A DNA stretch of 48,162 nucleotides from assembly GCA_002354095.1 (NCBI GenBank), contig DEKX01000033.1, positions 252 to 48,413 of the forward strand, written 5' to 3'. The DNA is from Prevotella sp. UBA2711 (GTDB lineage: Bacteria > Bacteroidota > Bacteroidia > Bacteroidales > Bacteroidaceae). Made by a program: the position numbers and the translations under genes. The notes under the pieces are model-generated. The model was given only the letters and a program-made list of their open reading frames with translations, was not told the origin of the DNA and ran no database searches. Shown one piece after another: positions 39,559-47,953 of the stretch (positions are counted from its first letter, which is position 1; each line of letters begins with the position of its first letter).

Positions 39559-40959
39559 CTATCTGCCGTCAATTATTTCTGTCTGCGTCTTGGGCCAGTT
39601 CACCAGATAGAGCTGTTCCGTGGCTCGCGTAAACGCCGTATAAAGCCAATGGATATAATCGGGGGTCAGCATATCGTCCGTCATATAGCCTTGGTCCACA
39701 TAGACATGTGCCCATTGTCCGCCTTGCGCCTTATGACAGGTGGCAGCATAGGCAAACTTCACTTGCAGGGCGTTGTAATACTTGTCCTCCTTCAATTTCT
39801 TCAGGCGGTCTTGCTTCAGAGGTACATCAGCGTAATCTTCCATCACCGCCTGGTACAGTTGCTCTTGCTGTTCACGCGTCAGAGCCGGTGCTTCCGAAGT
39901 CAGTGTGTCGAGTATCACCATAGCAGTCAGTTCATAGTCATCATAGTCGGGAAAGGTCATCGTCACCTCTGCGAAATGGAAGCCATAGAGTTCATGCACG
40001 TTGCGCACGCGGCGGACTACTGCATGGTCGCCATTGGCTATAAACTCCTCTTTCCGCCAATAGTAGTTATTCTTCACCACCATCAACTGGTCGCCACTGG
40101 TCAGTTGGTCCTCGCGTCCCAACACCATATTACGAATGCCCTGATTATAGATTTTCGCCCGTTTGTTGCTACGGGTAATAATCATCGTCTCGTCAAGACC
40201 CACCTTAGAATAGCTGCCGGCTAACGACTCTATGAGTTCGTCGCCAGGTACCACCATGATATCGCTAAACCCGTGCAGGTGAATCTTAGGAAGCACCACC
40301 CCGCCCTCACGAATCTGCGTGGCATTAAAGAGAATGCCTGACTCCTGACTCTGGCGCAACACTTCATGCAGGTCGCACTGATGGACATGCAGACCATAGC
40401 TCTTCAACACCTCGCCCATCAAGGCAGGACTCTCTTCCTCGCCCACAGGAGGCAACTGAGCTTGATCGCCAATGAGCAGCATCCTGCAGTTGCGCCCATT
40501 ATAGACAAACTGAATCAGGTCGTCCAGTAACTGACCTTTGGCAAAGGGGGTGTCGCCATTATTGCTGGCATTGGCTATCATCGACGCCTCATCAATAATG
40601 AACAGGGTGTCTTGCGCTGAGTTATAATTCAAATCGAAAGCCCCTTCTAATGATTTTTGGCGATAGATACGACGGTGAATGGTGTAAGCAGGCTGACCGG
40701 CATAGAGAGAGAATACTTTGGCAGCACGACCGGTAGGAGCCATCAACACCATTTTCTGCTTCAGCGAGAGGAGTGCCTTCACGATAGAAGCAGCCAAGGT
40801 GGTCTTACCCGTACCTGCTGAACCCCGAAGTATCATGACAGCCTGTTCATGCCTGTCAGTCATAAACAGGGAGAACACATCAATAGCATGTTCCTGCTCT
40901 TGCGTAGGAATATGAACCAAGGCCGATCGGATGCGATATTTCAGTTCGTCAGTGATCAT
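39559..40959 (-). CDS. RecD-like superfamily 1 DNA helicase
   Basis: 466 residues. Walker A GSAGTGKTTLAAS is near residue 46, Walker B-type FIIDEASMI follows, and LLIGDQAQLPPVGEEE is motif III. The C-terminal UvrD-like segment has AATCHKAQGGQW and YTAFTRATEQLYLVNW. It is shorter than RecD2 and lacks its N-terminal HhH region, so it fits the ATP-dependent RecD-like or Dda-like helicases common in this phylum. Probably 5'-3' in polarity. It is divergent from the 41-aa gene, and the two share a symmetric promoter region. Confidence 0.9.
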   Translation of the reverse strand: MITDELKYRIRSALVHIPTQEQEHAIDVFSLFMTDRHEQAVMILRGSAGTGKTTLAASIVKALLSLKQKMVLMAPTGRAAKVFSLYAGQPAYTIHRRIYRQKSLEGAFDLNYNSAQDTLFIIDEASMIANASNNGDTPFAKGQLLDDLIQFVYNGRNCRMLLIGDQAQLPPVGEEESPALMGEVLKSYGLHVHQCDLHEVLRQSQESGILFNATQIREGGVVLPKIHLHGFSDIMVVPGDELIESLAGSYSKVGLDETMIITRSNKRAKIYNQGIRNMVLGREDQLTSGDQLMVVKNNYYWRKEEFIANGDHAVVRRVRNVHELYGFHFAEVTMTFPDYDDYELTAMVILDTLTSEAPALTREQQEQLYQAVMEDYADVPLKQDRLKKLKEDKYYNALQVKFAYAATCHKAQGGQWAHVYVDQGYMTDDMLTPDYIHWLYTAFTRATEQLYLVNWPKTQTEIIDGR

Positions 40960-41026
40960 ATTGGCGACAAAATTACGAAATTATTTGGATTTTCTCTCAC
41001 TTATTAGTAATTTTGTCGGCGATATG
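40957..41026. promoter_or_regulatory. Symmetric divergent promoter pair with a 20-bp inverted repeat
   Basis: CATATTGGCGACAAAATTAC (40957-40976) and GTAATTTTGTCGGCGATATG (41007-41026) are inverted copies with 18 of 20 bases matching. Each arm holds a TAATTTTG box (40968-40975 minus, 41008-41015 plus) and an ATG exactly 8 bp downstream, so the two genes have mirror-image promoters and near-leaderless starts. Confidence 0.75.
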
Positions 41027-41149
41027 AAGATTTCTTTGGATACAAAGCGTTTTGGAAAAACGATTACCAACCGCACCATCAACATTATACTTGCTATTGT
41101 AGCAGGCATACTGGGGGTGTTGTGCATCATGAGTATCACACGCTATTAA
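41024..41149 (+). CDS. Small single-span membrane protein (41 aa)
   Basis: 41 residues: a basic N-terminus (MKISLDTKRFGKTITNRT) and one membrane span (INIILAIVAGILGVLCIMSI) ending in TRY. It starts 8 bp after its -7 box and ends 1 bp before the DUF3822 gene, so it is the first gene of a 41aa-DUF3822-rsmD operon. An upstream extension of the frame to 40931 is excluded by the promoter. Function unknown. Confidence 0.7.
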   Translation: MKISLDTKRFGKTITNRTINIILAIVAGILGVLCIMSITRY

Positions 41150-41150
41150 T

Positions 41151-41969
41151 ATGACTATTATGCAGCAGAACGACCGCATCGCCCATAACCGACTAATTGT
41201 ACGTACCAGTCGTAACAATCTTGTCTTCGCTACTGTCAACAGTGAAGACAATGGAGAGATTACTTTCAAGCCTTATATGCTGAACAGCGGCATATCCATG
41301 GCTGCCAATCTGCGTGAAGCCTTCCGTACGGAGAGCATACTCAAGGAGTCGTATGCACGTATTCTGATTATGGTAGATAGCCCCGTACTGATGGTACCCA
41401 TTGATGTATTTCATGAGGAGGACGCCAGGACGCTCTATCTTCATGCCTACCAAGGACACGAGAAGGACGAGATTGAACATACCGTATTGCCAGATTTGAA
41501 CTGCGTGGTTGTCTTTTGTGTCAATAAGGACATGAAGACGGTGATTGACGACCATTACAATGAGGCGATTTACATAGCTGCCGTAGCACCGGTCTGGCGC
41601 TATCTGCACCAGCGCAGTTATATGGGGGTGAGAGAGAAGCTTTATGCTTATTTCCACGATCGGCATCTGGAAATTTTCAGTTACGGACAGAATCGCTTTA
41701 AATTCTGTAACAGCTTCGATGCTCGCGACCCACACGATGCCCTTTACTATATGCTCTACACCTGGAAGCAGATAGGATTGCAGGCGGAACGCGACGAGAT
41801 ACACTTGGTGGGTGATATTCCTGAGGCCGACTGGCTGACTGACGAATTGAAGAAATACATCAAACGGGTGTATGTCATCAATCCTGCCGGCGACTTCAAC
41901 CGTTCCATGGTAACCCAGATAGAGGGTATGCCTTATGATTTGATGACTTTATTTGTAAAAGGAAGATGA
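41151..41969 (+). CDS. DUF3822 family protein
   Basis: 272 residues. It resembles DUF3822, which is regularly followed by rsmD in Bacteroidota and has an actin/hexokinase-like or PilM-like appearance (VPIDVFHEEDARTLYLHAYQ, CVVVFCVNKDMKTVIDDHY, LEIFSYGQNRFKFCNSF). No catalytic motif is apparent. Its stop overlaps the rsmD start by 4 bp. Function unknown. Confidence 0.82.
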   Translation: MTIMQQNDRIAHNRLIVRTSRNNLVFATVNSEDNGEITFKPYMLNSGISMAANLREAFRTESILKESYARILIMVDSPVLMVPIDVFHEEDARTLYLHAYQGHEKDEIEHTVLPDLNCVVVFCVNKDMKTVIDDHYNEAIYIAAVAPVWRYLHQRSYMGVREKLYAYFHDRHLEIFSYGQNRFKFCNSFDARDPHDALYYMLYTWKQIGLQAERDEIHLVGDIPEADWLTDELKKYIKRVYVINPAGDFNRSMVTQIEGMPYDLMTLFVKGR

Positions 41970-42529
41970 GAATCATCACAGGAAAATACAAGGGGCGCCA
42001 TTTTGAGATTCCACGCTCATTCAAAGCCCGCCCTACCACCGATTTTTCCAAGGAGAATATATTTAACGTTCTCAATGGCTACATCGATTTTGAAGACAAG
42101 ACGGCACTCGACCTCTTTTCCGGTACGGGTAGTATCACACTGGAACTGCTCTCGCGCGGATGCAGTCAGGTTATAAGCATTGAACTGGACCGTGACCATC
42201 ACCGCTTTATCCAACAGTGTCTTCAAAAACTGACTGCTGATGGCAAACAGCCAACTGCCATCCCTATCCGTGGTGATGTGTTCCGCTTCCTGAAATCGTG
42301 CAAACAGCAGTTCGACTTCATCTTTGCCGATCCACCATACGCTTTGACGGAACTGCCACAGATTCCGAATATGATTTTTGAAAAGAACCTGCTGAAGGAG
42401 GATGGTATCTTCGTTTTAGAGCATGGCAAAGACCACGATTTCTCGCAACATCCTCATTTCGTAGAACATCGCCAATACGGCAGTGTTAACTTTTCGCTGT
42501 TCAAAGCAACGGTGAAAGCAGACGAGTAA
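41966..42529 (+). CDS. rsmD: 16S rRNA (guanine-N2)-methyltransferase RsmD
   Basis: 187 residues. Methylates G966 (E. coli numbering) of 16S rRNA. The N-terminus MRIITGKYKGRHFEIP, the SAM-binding LDLFSGTGSITLELLSRG, and the catalytic motif FADPPYAL are typical. Coupled to DUF3822 through an ATGA overlap. Its last 29 bp overlap the convergent cls gene. Confidence 0.94.
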   Translation: MRIITGKYKGRHFEIPRSFKARPTTDFSKENIFNVLNGYIDFEDKTALDLFSGTGSITLELLSRGCSQVISIELDRDHHRFIQQCLQKLTADGKQPTAIPIRGDVFRFLKSCKQQFDFIFADPPYALTELPQIPNMIFEKNLLKEDGIFVLEHGKDHDFSQHPHFVEHRQYGSVNFSLFKATVKADE

Positions 42530-43946
42530 GACTTTCCCAAAGCCGTTTCTTGAAGGAAGGATGGATACGCTGAGGCAATTCACTCAGCAGAACAGACTGT
42601 TCCTGATCGCGCAGGAAGACATTGCGCATACGGATGGCCATACCTTCATCATAAATAAAGGCATTGCCCTCGAAATTGTTCTCGAACGAACGGAAGTCAA
42701 CATTCGTTGACCCACAAGTGGTCATGGAGTCATCGCAGACCATCATTTTAGAATGCAGGAAACCCGCCTGATAGAGATATACCTTCACCCCTGCCTCGTA
42801 GGCCTCACGCAGATAGGAACGGGATGCCCACTCCGTGAAGCGTGCATCAGAACGACGCGGACAAAGTATGCGGACATCCACTCCAGCCCTGGCTGCCGTC
42901 TTAATGGCAAAAAGTACCGGCTCGTTAGGCAGGAAATAGGGCGTTTCAATATACACATATCGCCGAGCTGCAAGAATAGCCCGCACATAGCCCTGCATAA
43001 TTTCCGGATAGGGATTAGTGGGACCACTGGTCACGATCTGAGCCAGACAGTTGTTAGTTAAGAGTTGAGAGTTGAGTGTTGAGAGTGGCGGATAGTAAAC
43101 ACGATCGGTGATGAGTGTACGATCAACGAAATACCAGTCTATGAGGAAGGCACGCTGAAGACCATAGACGGCACCACCACTCATACGAAGCATCGTATCA
43201 CGCCAAGGCTGTTCGCCGGTGCCCTGCACATAGCGCAAGGCAATGTTCATACCTCCGATATACCCCACTCTGCCGTCAATAACAACCAGTTTCCGGTGAT
43301 TGCGATAGTTGACTTTACTGGTGAAGGAAGGGAACCTGACGGGCAGGAAGGAAGCCACCTCAATACCTTCCTCACGCATCCGTTCAAAGAATTGATGCGA
43401 CACTTTCCAACAGCCCACATCATCTACTATCACGCGCACCATCACGCCCTGGCGTGCCTTTTCTATCAAAGCATCACTCACCAGTCGCCCCAAGGCATCG
43501 TCTTCGAAAATATACATCAGGATATGTATATGATGGGTGGCTTTGGAAATATCCCTGAGGAATTCAGGGAAAAAGGCATAGCCATCGGTCATGATATCTA
43601 CCTGGTTATCCTTAAAAGGCAATGAGAACGACTGGTTGACAAAGAGGTCAACCAACTGTTTCTGCCGTTCTGGGATACGCAGGTTCTGTTGCTCCACAAA
43701 ACCTAACATCGAGCGTTTGGTCAACTGGTCAACCGAGCGTTGACTGACCAGTTTCTCCTTTCGATGGTTGATACCGAAAAAAAGATAGAATACTAGTCCT
43801 ACTATGGGTACGAAGATAATCACCAACGCCCATGCCATTGTCTTGGCTGGCTGGCGATTGTCCATCACCACATGGATTACCGCAAGAGCGATGATAATCC
43901 ATAGGAGGGTCATACCTATTATATATAGTAGCGAGTACATCATCAA
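42501..43946 (-). CDS. cls: Cardiolipin synthase, phospholipase D type
   Basis: 481 residues. Condenses phosphatidylglycerol into cardiolipin at the inner membrane. Two N-terminal membrane spans, then two HKD motifs: HRKLVVIDGRVGYIGGMNI and HSKMMVCDDSMTTCGSTNVD. Three consecutive ATG codons are possible starts. A polar loop between the two catalytic halves (PPLSTLNSQLLTNNCLAQ) is encoded by six heptamer repeats at 43049-43090. It follows dnaG by 3 bp and overlaps rsmD at its 3' end. Confidence 0.93.
   Translation of the reverse strand: MMMYSLLYIIGMTLLWIIIALAVIHVVMDNRQPAKTMAWALVIIFVPIVGLVFYLFFGINHRKEKLVSQRSVDQLTKRSMLGFVEQQNLRIPERQKQLVDLFVNQSFSLPFKDNQVDIMTDGYAFFPEFLRDISKATHHIHILMYIFEDDALGRLVSDALIEKARQGVMVRVIVDDVGCWKVSHQFFERMREEGIEVASFLPVRFPSFTSKVNYRNHRKLVVIDGRVGYIGGMNIALRYVQGTGEQPWRDTMLRMSGGAVYGLQRAFLIDWYFVDRTLITDRVYYPPLSTLNSQLLTNNCLAQIVTSGPTNPYPEIMQGYVRAILAARRYVYIETPYFLPNEPVLFAIKTAARAGVDVRILCPRRSDARFTEWASRSYLREAYEAGVKVYLYQAGFLHSKMMVCDDSMTTCGSTNVDFRSFENNFEGNAFIYDEGMAIRMRNVFLRDQEQSVLLSELPQRIHPSFKKRLWESLTRLLSPLL
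43049..43090. repeat. Six tandem degenerate heptamers inside cls
   Basis: On the plus strand the units are AGTTGTT, AGTTAAG, AGTTGAG, AGTTGAG, TGTTGAG, AGTGGCG in exact register. 42 bp, in frame, encoding a 14-residue polar linker between the two phospholipase D halves. Confidence 0.85.
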
Positions 43947-43949
43947 AAG

Positions 43950-45869
43950 TTAGCGGCCCAACATCTTTCCTATTTGTCGGAACAGTTCCGAAACAGACTT
44001 ATATTCGTCCATGAGCTCCTTGATACGGGCCATGTCCTTCTCACCTTTCAACTCCTCTTTCACCTCTTTCAACCGACCATTCAGATAGTTGTAGCGGAAA
44101 TCGAGAATGAGATGATCTATCATCTGGCGCATATCCTTCATGGTTATTTCTTTCTGGAAATTCTTTCCCAGTTGGTATTTATCTACAGCCAAGTTATGAG
44201 CCAGTTGACTCACTTCCAAATCAGGATGCTGAGTAAAGTAGGTTTCTGCAACAAACCCGCTCTCCTCTGAATGTTCCACCGCTTCCTGCAGAATACGGTT
44301 ATAGAGATCATTACTGAATGTCAACCCATCGCTGCCAAAATCAAAGTTTACATATTGGGCAACGTTCAACTTGATATATCCTTCTTCCTCCGTGTGTTCA
44401 TCAACGACCACCATTTCGCCATGACGAATGATTTGCTGAATGATGAGCCGTTCCACGGTAGTTGCTTGTTCTTGTAGCGTATGTAGTCCGATGGCTGCCG
44501 GCGCAGTGTCGGTCTCTGGTTGCTGGCGTGCTTCCCGTTCTGCCTCCTTCTGCTGTTCTTCCTTTTCGCCGGCAATAAATTTATTCATCTGGGAAATGAG
44601 GGTTTTCTCATCTACCTCTAACCGGCGAGCACAGTCTGTGATATAAATAGTACGCTCTACAGAATCGGGGATAACACTTACAGAACGTACAATGCTGTTG
44701 ATGGCTTCTGCACGTTTAATAGGATCTTTGACTCCCTTCAACAGTAAGTTTGTCTTAAACTGTATGAAGTCTGTCTGATGCTCCTCTATATACGCACGGA
44801 ATTCCGTAGCAGTATGTTTACGCGAGAAAGAGTCGGGGTCGTCACCGTCAGGCAACAGCAATACCTTCACCTTCATACCTTCCTGCAACAGCATATCGGT
44901 ACCACGCATAGCAGCATGAATACCAGCCTCATCACCGTCATAGAGCAGCGTGATGTTGGGGGTAAAGCGATGCAGCAACCGTATCTGGTAAACGGAAAGG
45001 GCTGTTCCTGAGTTGGCCACTACATTCTCCAACCCACACTGATGCATGGCTATCACGTCGGTATATCCTTCCACCATAAAGACATTATCTTCCTTCACAA
45101 TGGCTTTCTTTGCCTGAAAGATACCATAGAGTTCACGCTCTTTATGATAGATTTCCGAATCGGGCGAGTTGACGTATTTTTGCTGTACGCCTTTCGTGGC
45201 AGCATCCAGTTTTCTGCCTCCGAACGCCACAACCTTACCACTCACATTCAACCAGGGGAAGATGGCACGGCCTGCAAAACGGTCGTAAATACCGCGTTCG
45301 TTTTCGACACACAAGCCTGTCTTGATTAAGAATTCATCTTTATAACCTTTCCTATGCGCCTCGTTGACCAAAGCTTCTCGCTTGGTGAGGGCAAAGCCTA
45401 ACTGGAATTTCTCGATAATATCATCCCTGATGCCACGACTGCGGAAATACTGTTTACCGATGGCTTGTCCGTCCACATCGTTTTTCAGTATCTCATGGAA
45501 ATACTGACAAGCCCACTCGTTGACAATGAACATCGACTCACGGTCGCTTTGTTCCTTCTTTTCCTCATCACTCAGTTCGCGCTCCTCTATCTCGATATTG
45601 TACTTCTTAGCCAACCAGCGAAGTGCTTCAGGGTAGGTGATTTGCTCATGCTTCATCAGGAAGTTGACAGCATTGCCTCCTTCACCACACGCAAAGCAAT
45701 GACAAATCTGTTTTGAAGGCGATACCATGAATGATGGGGTTTTGTCATCATGGAAAGGACAGAGCCCTTTATAGTTCACCCCCGCCTTACGGAGGTTCAC
45801 AAACTCGCCCACCACATCAACGATGTTGGTGGCATCCATAATCTTATCGATGGTAGCTCTGTCAATCAT
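43950..45869 (-). CDS. dnaG: DNA primase DnaG
   Basis: 639 residues from the ATG at 45869 (MIDRATIDKIMDATNIVDVV). The CHC2 zinc finger has C37, H40, C58 and C61 (CPFHDDKTPSF, CHCFACGEGG). The TOPRIM core includes MVEGYTDVIAMHQCGLENVV, SGTAL and LLYDGDEAG. A C-terminal helicase-binding region follows a glutamine/glutamate-rich linker. The frame continues upstream to 45959, but the -7 box at 45875-45882 ends 5 bp before this ATG and decides the start. cls follows 3 bp later. Confidence 0.96.
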   Translation of the reverse strand: MIDRATIDKIMDATNIVDVVGEFVNLRKAGVNYKGLCPFHDDKTPSFMVSPSKQICHCFACGEGGNAVNFLMKHEQITYPEALRWLAKKYNIEIEERELSDEEKKEQSDRESMFIVNEWACQYFHEILKNDVDGQAIGKQYFRSRGIRDDIIEKFQLGFALTKREALVNEAHRKGYKDEFLIKTGLCVENERGIYDRFAGRAIFPWLNVSGKVVAFGGRKLDAATKGVQQKYVNSPDSEIYHKERELYGIFQAKKAIVKEDNVFMVEGYTDVIAMHQCGLENVVANSGTALSVYQIRLLHRFTPNITLLYDGDEAGIHAAMRGTDMLLQEGMKVKVLLLPDGDDPDSFSRKHTATEFRAYIEEHQTDFIQFKTNLLLKGVKDPIKRAEAINSIVRSVSVIPDSVERTIYITDCARRLEVDEKTLISQMNKFIAGEKEEQQKEAEREARQQPETDTAPAAIGLHTLQEQATTVERLIIQQIIRHGEMVVVDEHTEEEGYIKLNVAQYVNFDFGSDGLTFSNDLYNRILQEAVEHSEESGFVAETYFTQHPDLEVSQLAHNLAVDKYQLGKNFQKEITMKDMRQMIDHLILDFRYNYLNGRLKEVKEELKGEKDMARIKELMDEYKSVSELFRQIGKMLGR

Positions 45870-45874
45870 GACTG

Positions 45875-45882
45875 CAAAATTA
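45875..45882 (-). promoter_or_regulatory. -7 element TAATTTTG for dnaG-cls
   Basis: A perfect TAnnTTTG element with 5 bp (CAGTC) to the ATG, the same spacing as at rmuC. Confidence 0.65.
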
Positions 45883-45912
45883 ATAATAAGTAAGAAAAGA
45901 ACCAAATTTAAT

Positions 45913-45959
45913 TTGCACAAAACTAAAGAAATGTGCACGGATTGGCACATTTTGTGCAA
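45913..45959. promoter_or_regulatory. Nested inverted repeat in the dnaG-etfB divergent spacer
   Basis: TTGCACAA (45913-45920) with TTGTGCAA (45952-45959) forms an outer palindrome; AATGTGC (45930-45936) with GCACATT (45945-45951) forms an inner one. The GTGCA core recurs four times. It lies about 40 bp upstream of the etfB -7 box, as a regulator operator would. A run of T after the right arm also allows terminator activity. Confidence 0.5.
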
Positions 45960-45998
45960 TTTTTAGTCTTTTTGCTTTGTTGTGAAGTAAAATATTAG

Positions 45999-46006
45999 TA
46001 CCTTTG
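45999..46006 (+). promoter_or_regulatory. -7 element TACCTTTG for the etf operon
   Basis: A perfect TAnnTTTG element. A TTG at 46004 that would extend etfB lies inside it, so translation starts at the ATG at 46049. Confidence 0.65.
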
Positions 46007-46048
46007 CACCCGATTTCGAAATTTCAATATTATACATTATTAAATAAT

Positions 46049-46921
46049 ATGGCTTTAAAGATTGTTGTGCTGGCCAAGCAAGTGCCAGACACCCGAAATG
46101 TGGGTAAGGATGCTATGACTGCCGAAGGCACCGTCAACCGTGCTGCCCTACCCGCTATCTTCAATCCAGAAGATTTGAATGCCTTGGAACAGGCTCTTCG
46201 CTTGAAAGAGCAGAATCCAGGTTCTACAGTAGGAATCCTCACGATGGGTCCTCCACGTGCAGGTGAGATTATCCGTCAGGGACTCTATCGTGGTGCCGAT
46301 ACGGGTTGGTTGCTGACTGACCGTCTGTTCGCAGGTGCTGACACCCTCGCTACTTCTTACGCTTTGGCTACCGCCATCAAGAAGATTGGTGATGTGGACA
46401 TCGTGATTGGTGGTCGTCAGGCCATTGATGGTGATACCGCTCAGGTGGGTCCTCAGGTAGCTCAGAAGTTAGGACTGAATCAGGTGACGTATGCCGAGGA
46501 GGTGCTCAGTGTGAAAGATGGCAAGGCTACTATCAAGCGTGTCATCGACGGTGGTGTGGAGACCGTAGAGGCTCCCCTGCCCGTGGTGATTACCGTAAAC
46601 GGAAGTGCAGCCCCCTGTCGTCCCCAGAACGCCAAGCTGGTGATGAAGTACAAGCGTGCTACATGCCCAATGGAGCGTCCTGCCGAAGGCACACCCTATG
46701 ACAACCTCTATGAGGAGCGTCCTTACCTGACGCTCAACCAGTGGAGTGTGGCTGATGTGGATGGCGATGCTAACCAGTGTGGCCTGAGTGGCTCACCCAC
46801 GAAGGTGAAGGCCATCAAGAACATCGTGTTCCAGGCAAAGGAGTCGAAGACTTTGACGGCTTCTGATGCTGATATCGAGGGAATGATCAAAGAATTGTTG
46901 GACGAAAAAATCATTGGATAA
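46049..46921 (+). CDS. etfB: Electron transfer flavoprotein subunit beta
   Basis: 290 residues from MALKIVVLAKQVPDT. Forms the nucleotide-binding subunit of the ETF heterodimer that takes electrons from acyl-CoA dehydrogenases. Visible features: the N-terminal VVLAKQVPDT, LTMGPPRAGEIIRQGLYRGA, GGRQAIDGDTAQVGPQVA, and the C-terminal recognition region. etfA follows 7 bp downstream and an acyl-CoA dehydrogenase gene after that, so the operon is probably a short electron-transfer module. Confidence 0.95.
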   Translation: MALKIVVLAKQVPDTRNVGKDAMTAEGTVNRAALPAIFNPEDLNALEQALRLKEQNPGSTVGILTMGPPRAGEIIRQGLYRGADTGWLLTDRLFAGADTLATSYALATAIKKIGDVDIVIGGRQAIDGDTAQVGPQVAQKLGLNQVTYAEEVLSVKDGKATIKRVIDGGVETVEAPLPVVITVNGSAAPCRPQNAKLVMKYKRATCPMERPAEGTPYDNLYEERPYLTLNQWSVADVDGDANQCGLSGSPTKVKAIKNIVFQAKESKTLTASDADIEGMIKELLDEKIIG

Positions 46922-46928
46922 TAGAGAT

Positions 46929-47951
46929 ATGAACAACGTATTTGTATATTGCGAAATTGAAGGTACTCAAGTACAGGAAGTATCTCAGGAGCTGCTGACC
47001 AAGGGTCGTAAGCTCGCCAATGAATTGAAAGTAGAGCTCCACGCCGTTGTTGCCGGTACGGACATCAAGGGTAAGGTGGAGGATCAGATTCTCCCCTACG
47101 GTGTTGACAAGCTATTTGTCTTCGACGCTAAGGACCTGTTCCCTTATACCTCAGCTCCCCACACCGACATTCTGGTGAACCTCTTCAAGGAGGAACAGCC
47201 GCAGATTTGTCTGATGGGTGCTACCGTGATTGGTCGCGACCTCGGTCCTCGTGTGTCTTCATCACTGACCTCTGGTCTGACTGCCGACTGCACCGAGCTG
47301 GAGATTGGTGACTTCGAGGACAAGAAAAGTGGCAAATTGTTCAGCAATTTGCTCTATCAGATTCGTCCTGCCTTCGGTGGTAACATCGTGGCTACGATCG
47401 TGAATCCTGAGCACCGTCCTCAGATGGCTACCGTACGCTCTGGTGTGATGCAGAAGGCTATCTATGATGGTGCCTGCAAGAAGGAGGTTGTTTATCCTGA
47501 GGTTAGCAAATATGTAAGCCCTGAGGCTTTCGTTGTGAAAGTACTCGACCACCATGTAGAGGCTGCCAAGCATAACCTGAAGGGCGCGCCCATCGTTGTT
47601 GCTGGTGGTTACGGTATGGGCTCGAAGGAGAACTTCGACATGCTGTTCCAGTTGGCTAAGGTACTGCATGGTGAGGTAGGCGGTAGCCGCGCTGCTGTGG
47701 ATGCAGGCTGGCTCGACCACGACCGTCAGATTGGTCAGACGGGTGTTACCGTTCACCCCAAGGTGTACATCGCCTGTGGTATCTCTGGACAGATTCAGCA
47801 CATCGCTGGTATGCAGGATTCTGGTATCATCATCAGCGTGAACAGCGATCCCGATGCTCCTATCAACAAGATTGCCGACTACGTGATTGTGGGTACTGTG
47901 GAAGAGGTAGTTCCCAAACTCATTAAGTATTATAAGCAAAATTCGAAATAA
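46929..47951 (+). CDS. etfA: Electron transfer flavoprotein subunit alpha
   Basis: 340 residues from MNNVFVYCEIEGTQ. The FAD-binding C-terminal domain is clear: VVAGGYGMGSKENFDMLFQL, GGSRAAVDAGW, QIGQTGVTVHPKVYIACGIS, GQIQHIAGMQDS and INSD-like SVNSDPDAPINKIADY. Partner of etfB. Confidence 0.95.
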   Translation: MNNVFVYCEIEGTQVQEVSQELLTKGRKLANELKVELHAVVAGTDIKGKVEDQILPYGVDKLFVFDAKDLFPYTSAPHTDILVNLFKEEQPQICLMGATVIGRDLGPRVSSSLTSGLTADCTELEIGDFEDKKSGKLFSNLLYQIRPAFGGNIVATIVNPEHRPQMATVRSGVMQKAIYDGACKKEVVYPEVSKYVSPEAFVVKVLDHHVEAAKHNLKGAPIVVAGGYGMGSKENFDMLFQLAKVLHGEVGGSRAAVDAGWLDHDRQIGQTGVTVHPKVYIACGISGQIQHIAGMQDSGIIISVNSDPDAPINKIADYVIVGTVEEVVPKLIKYYKQNSK

Positions 47952-47953
47952 CA

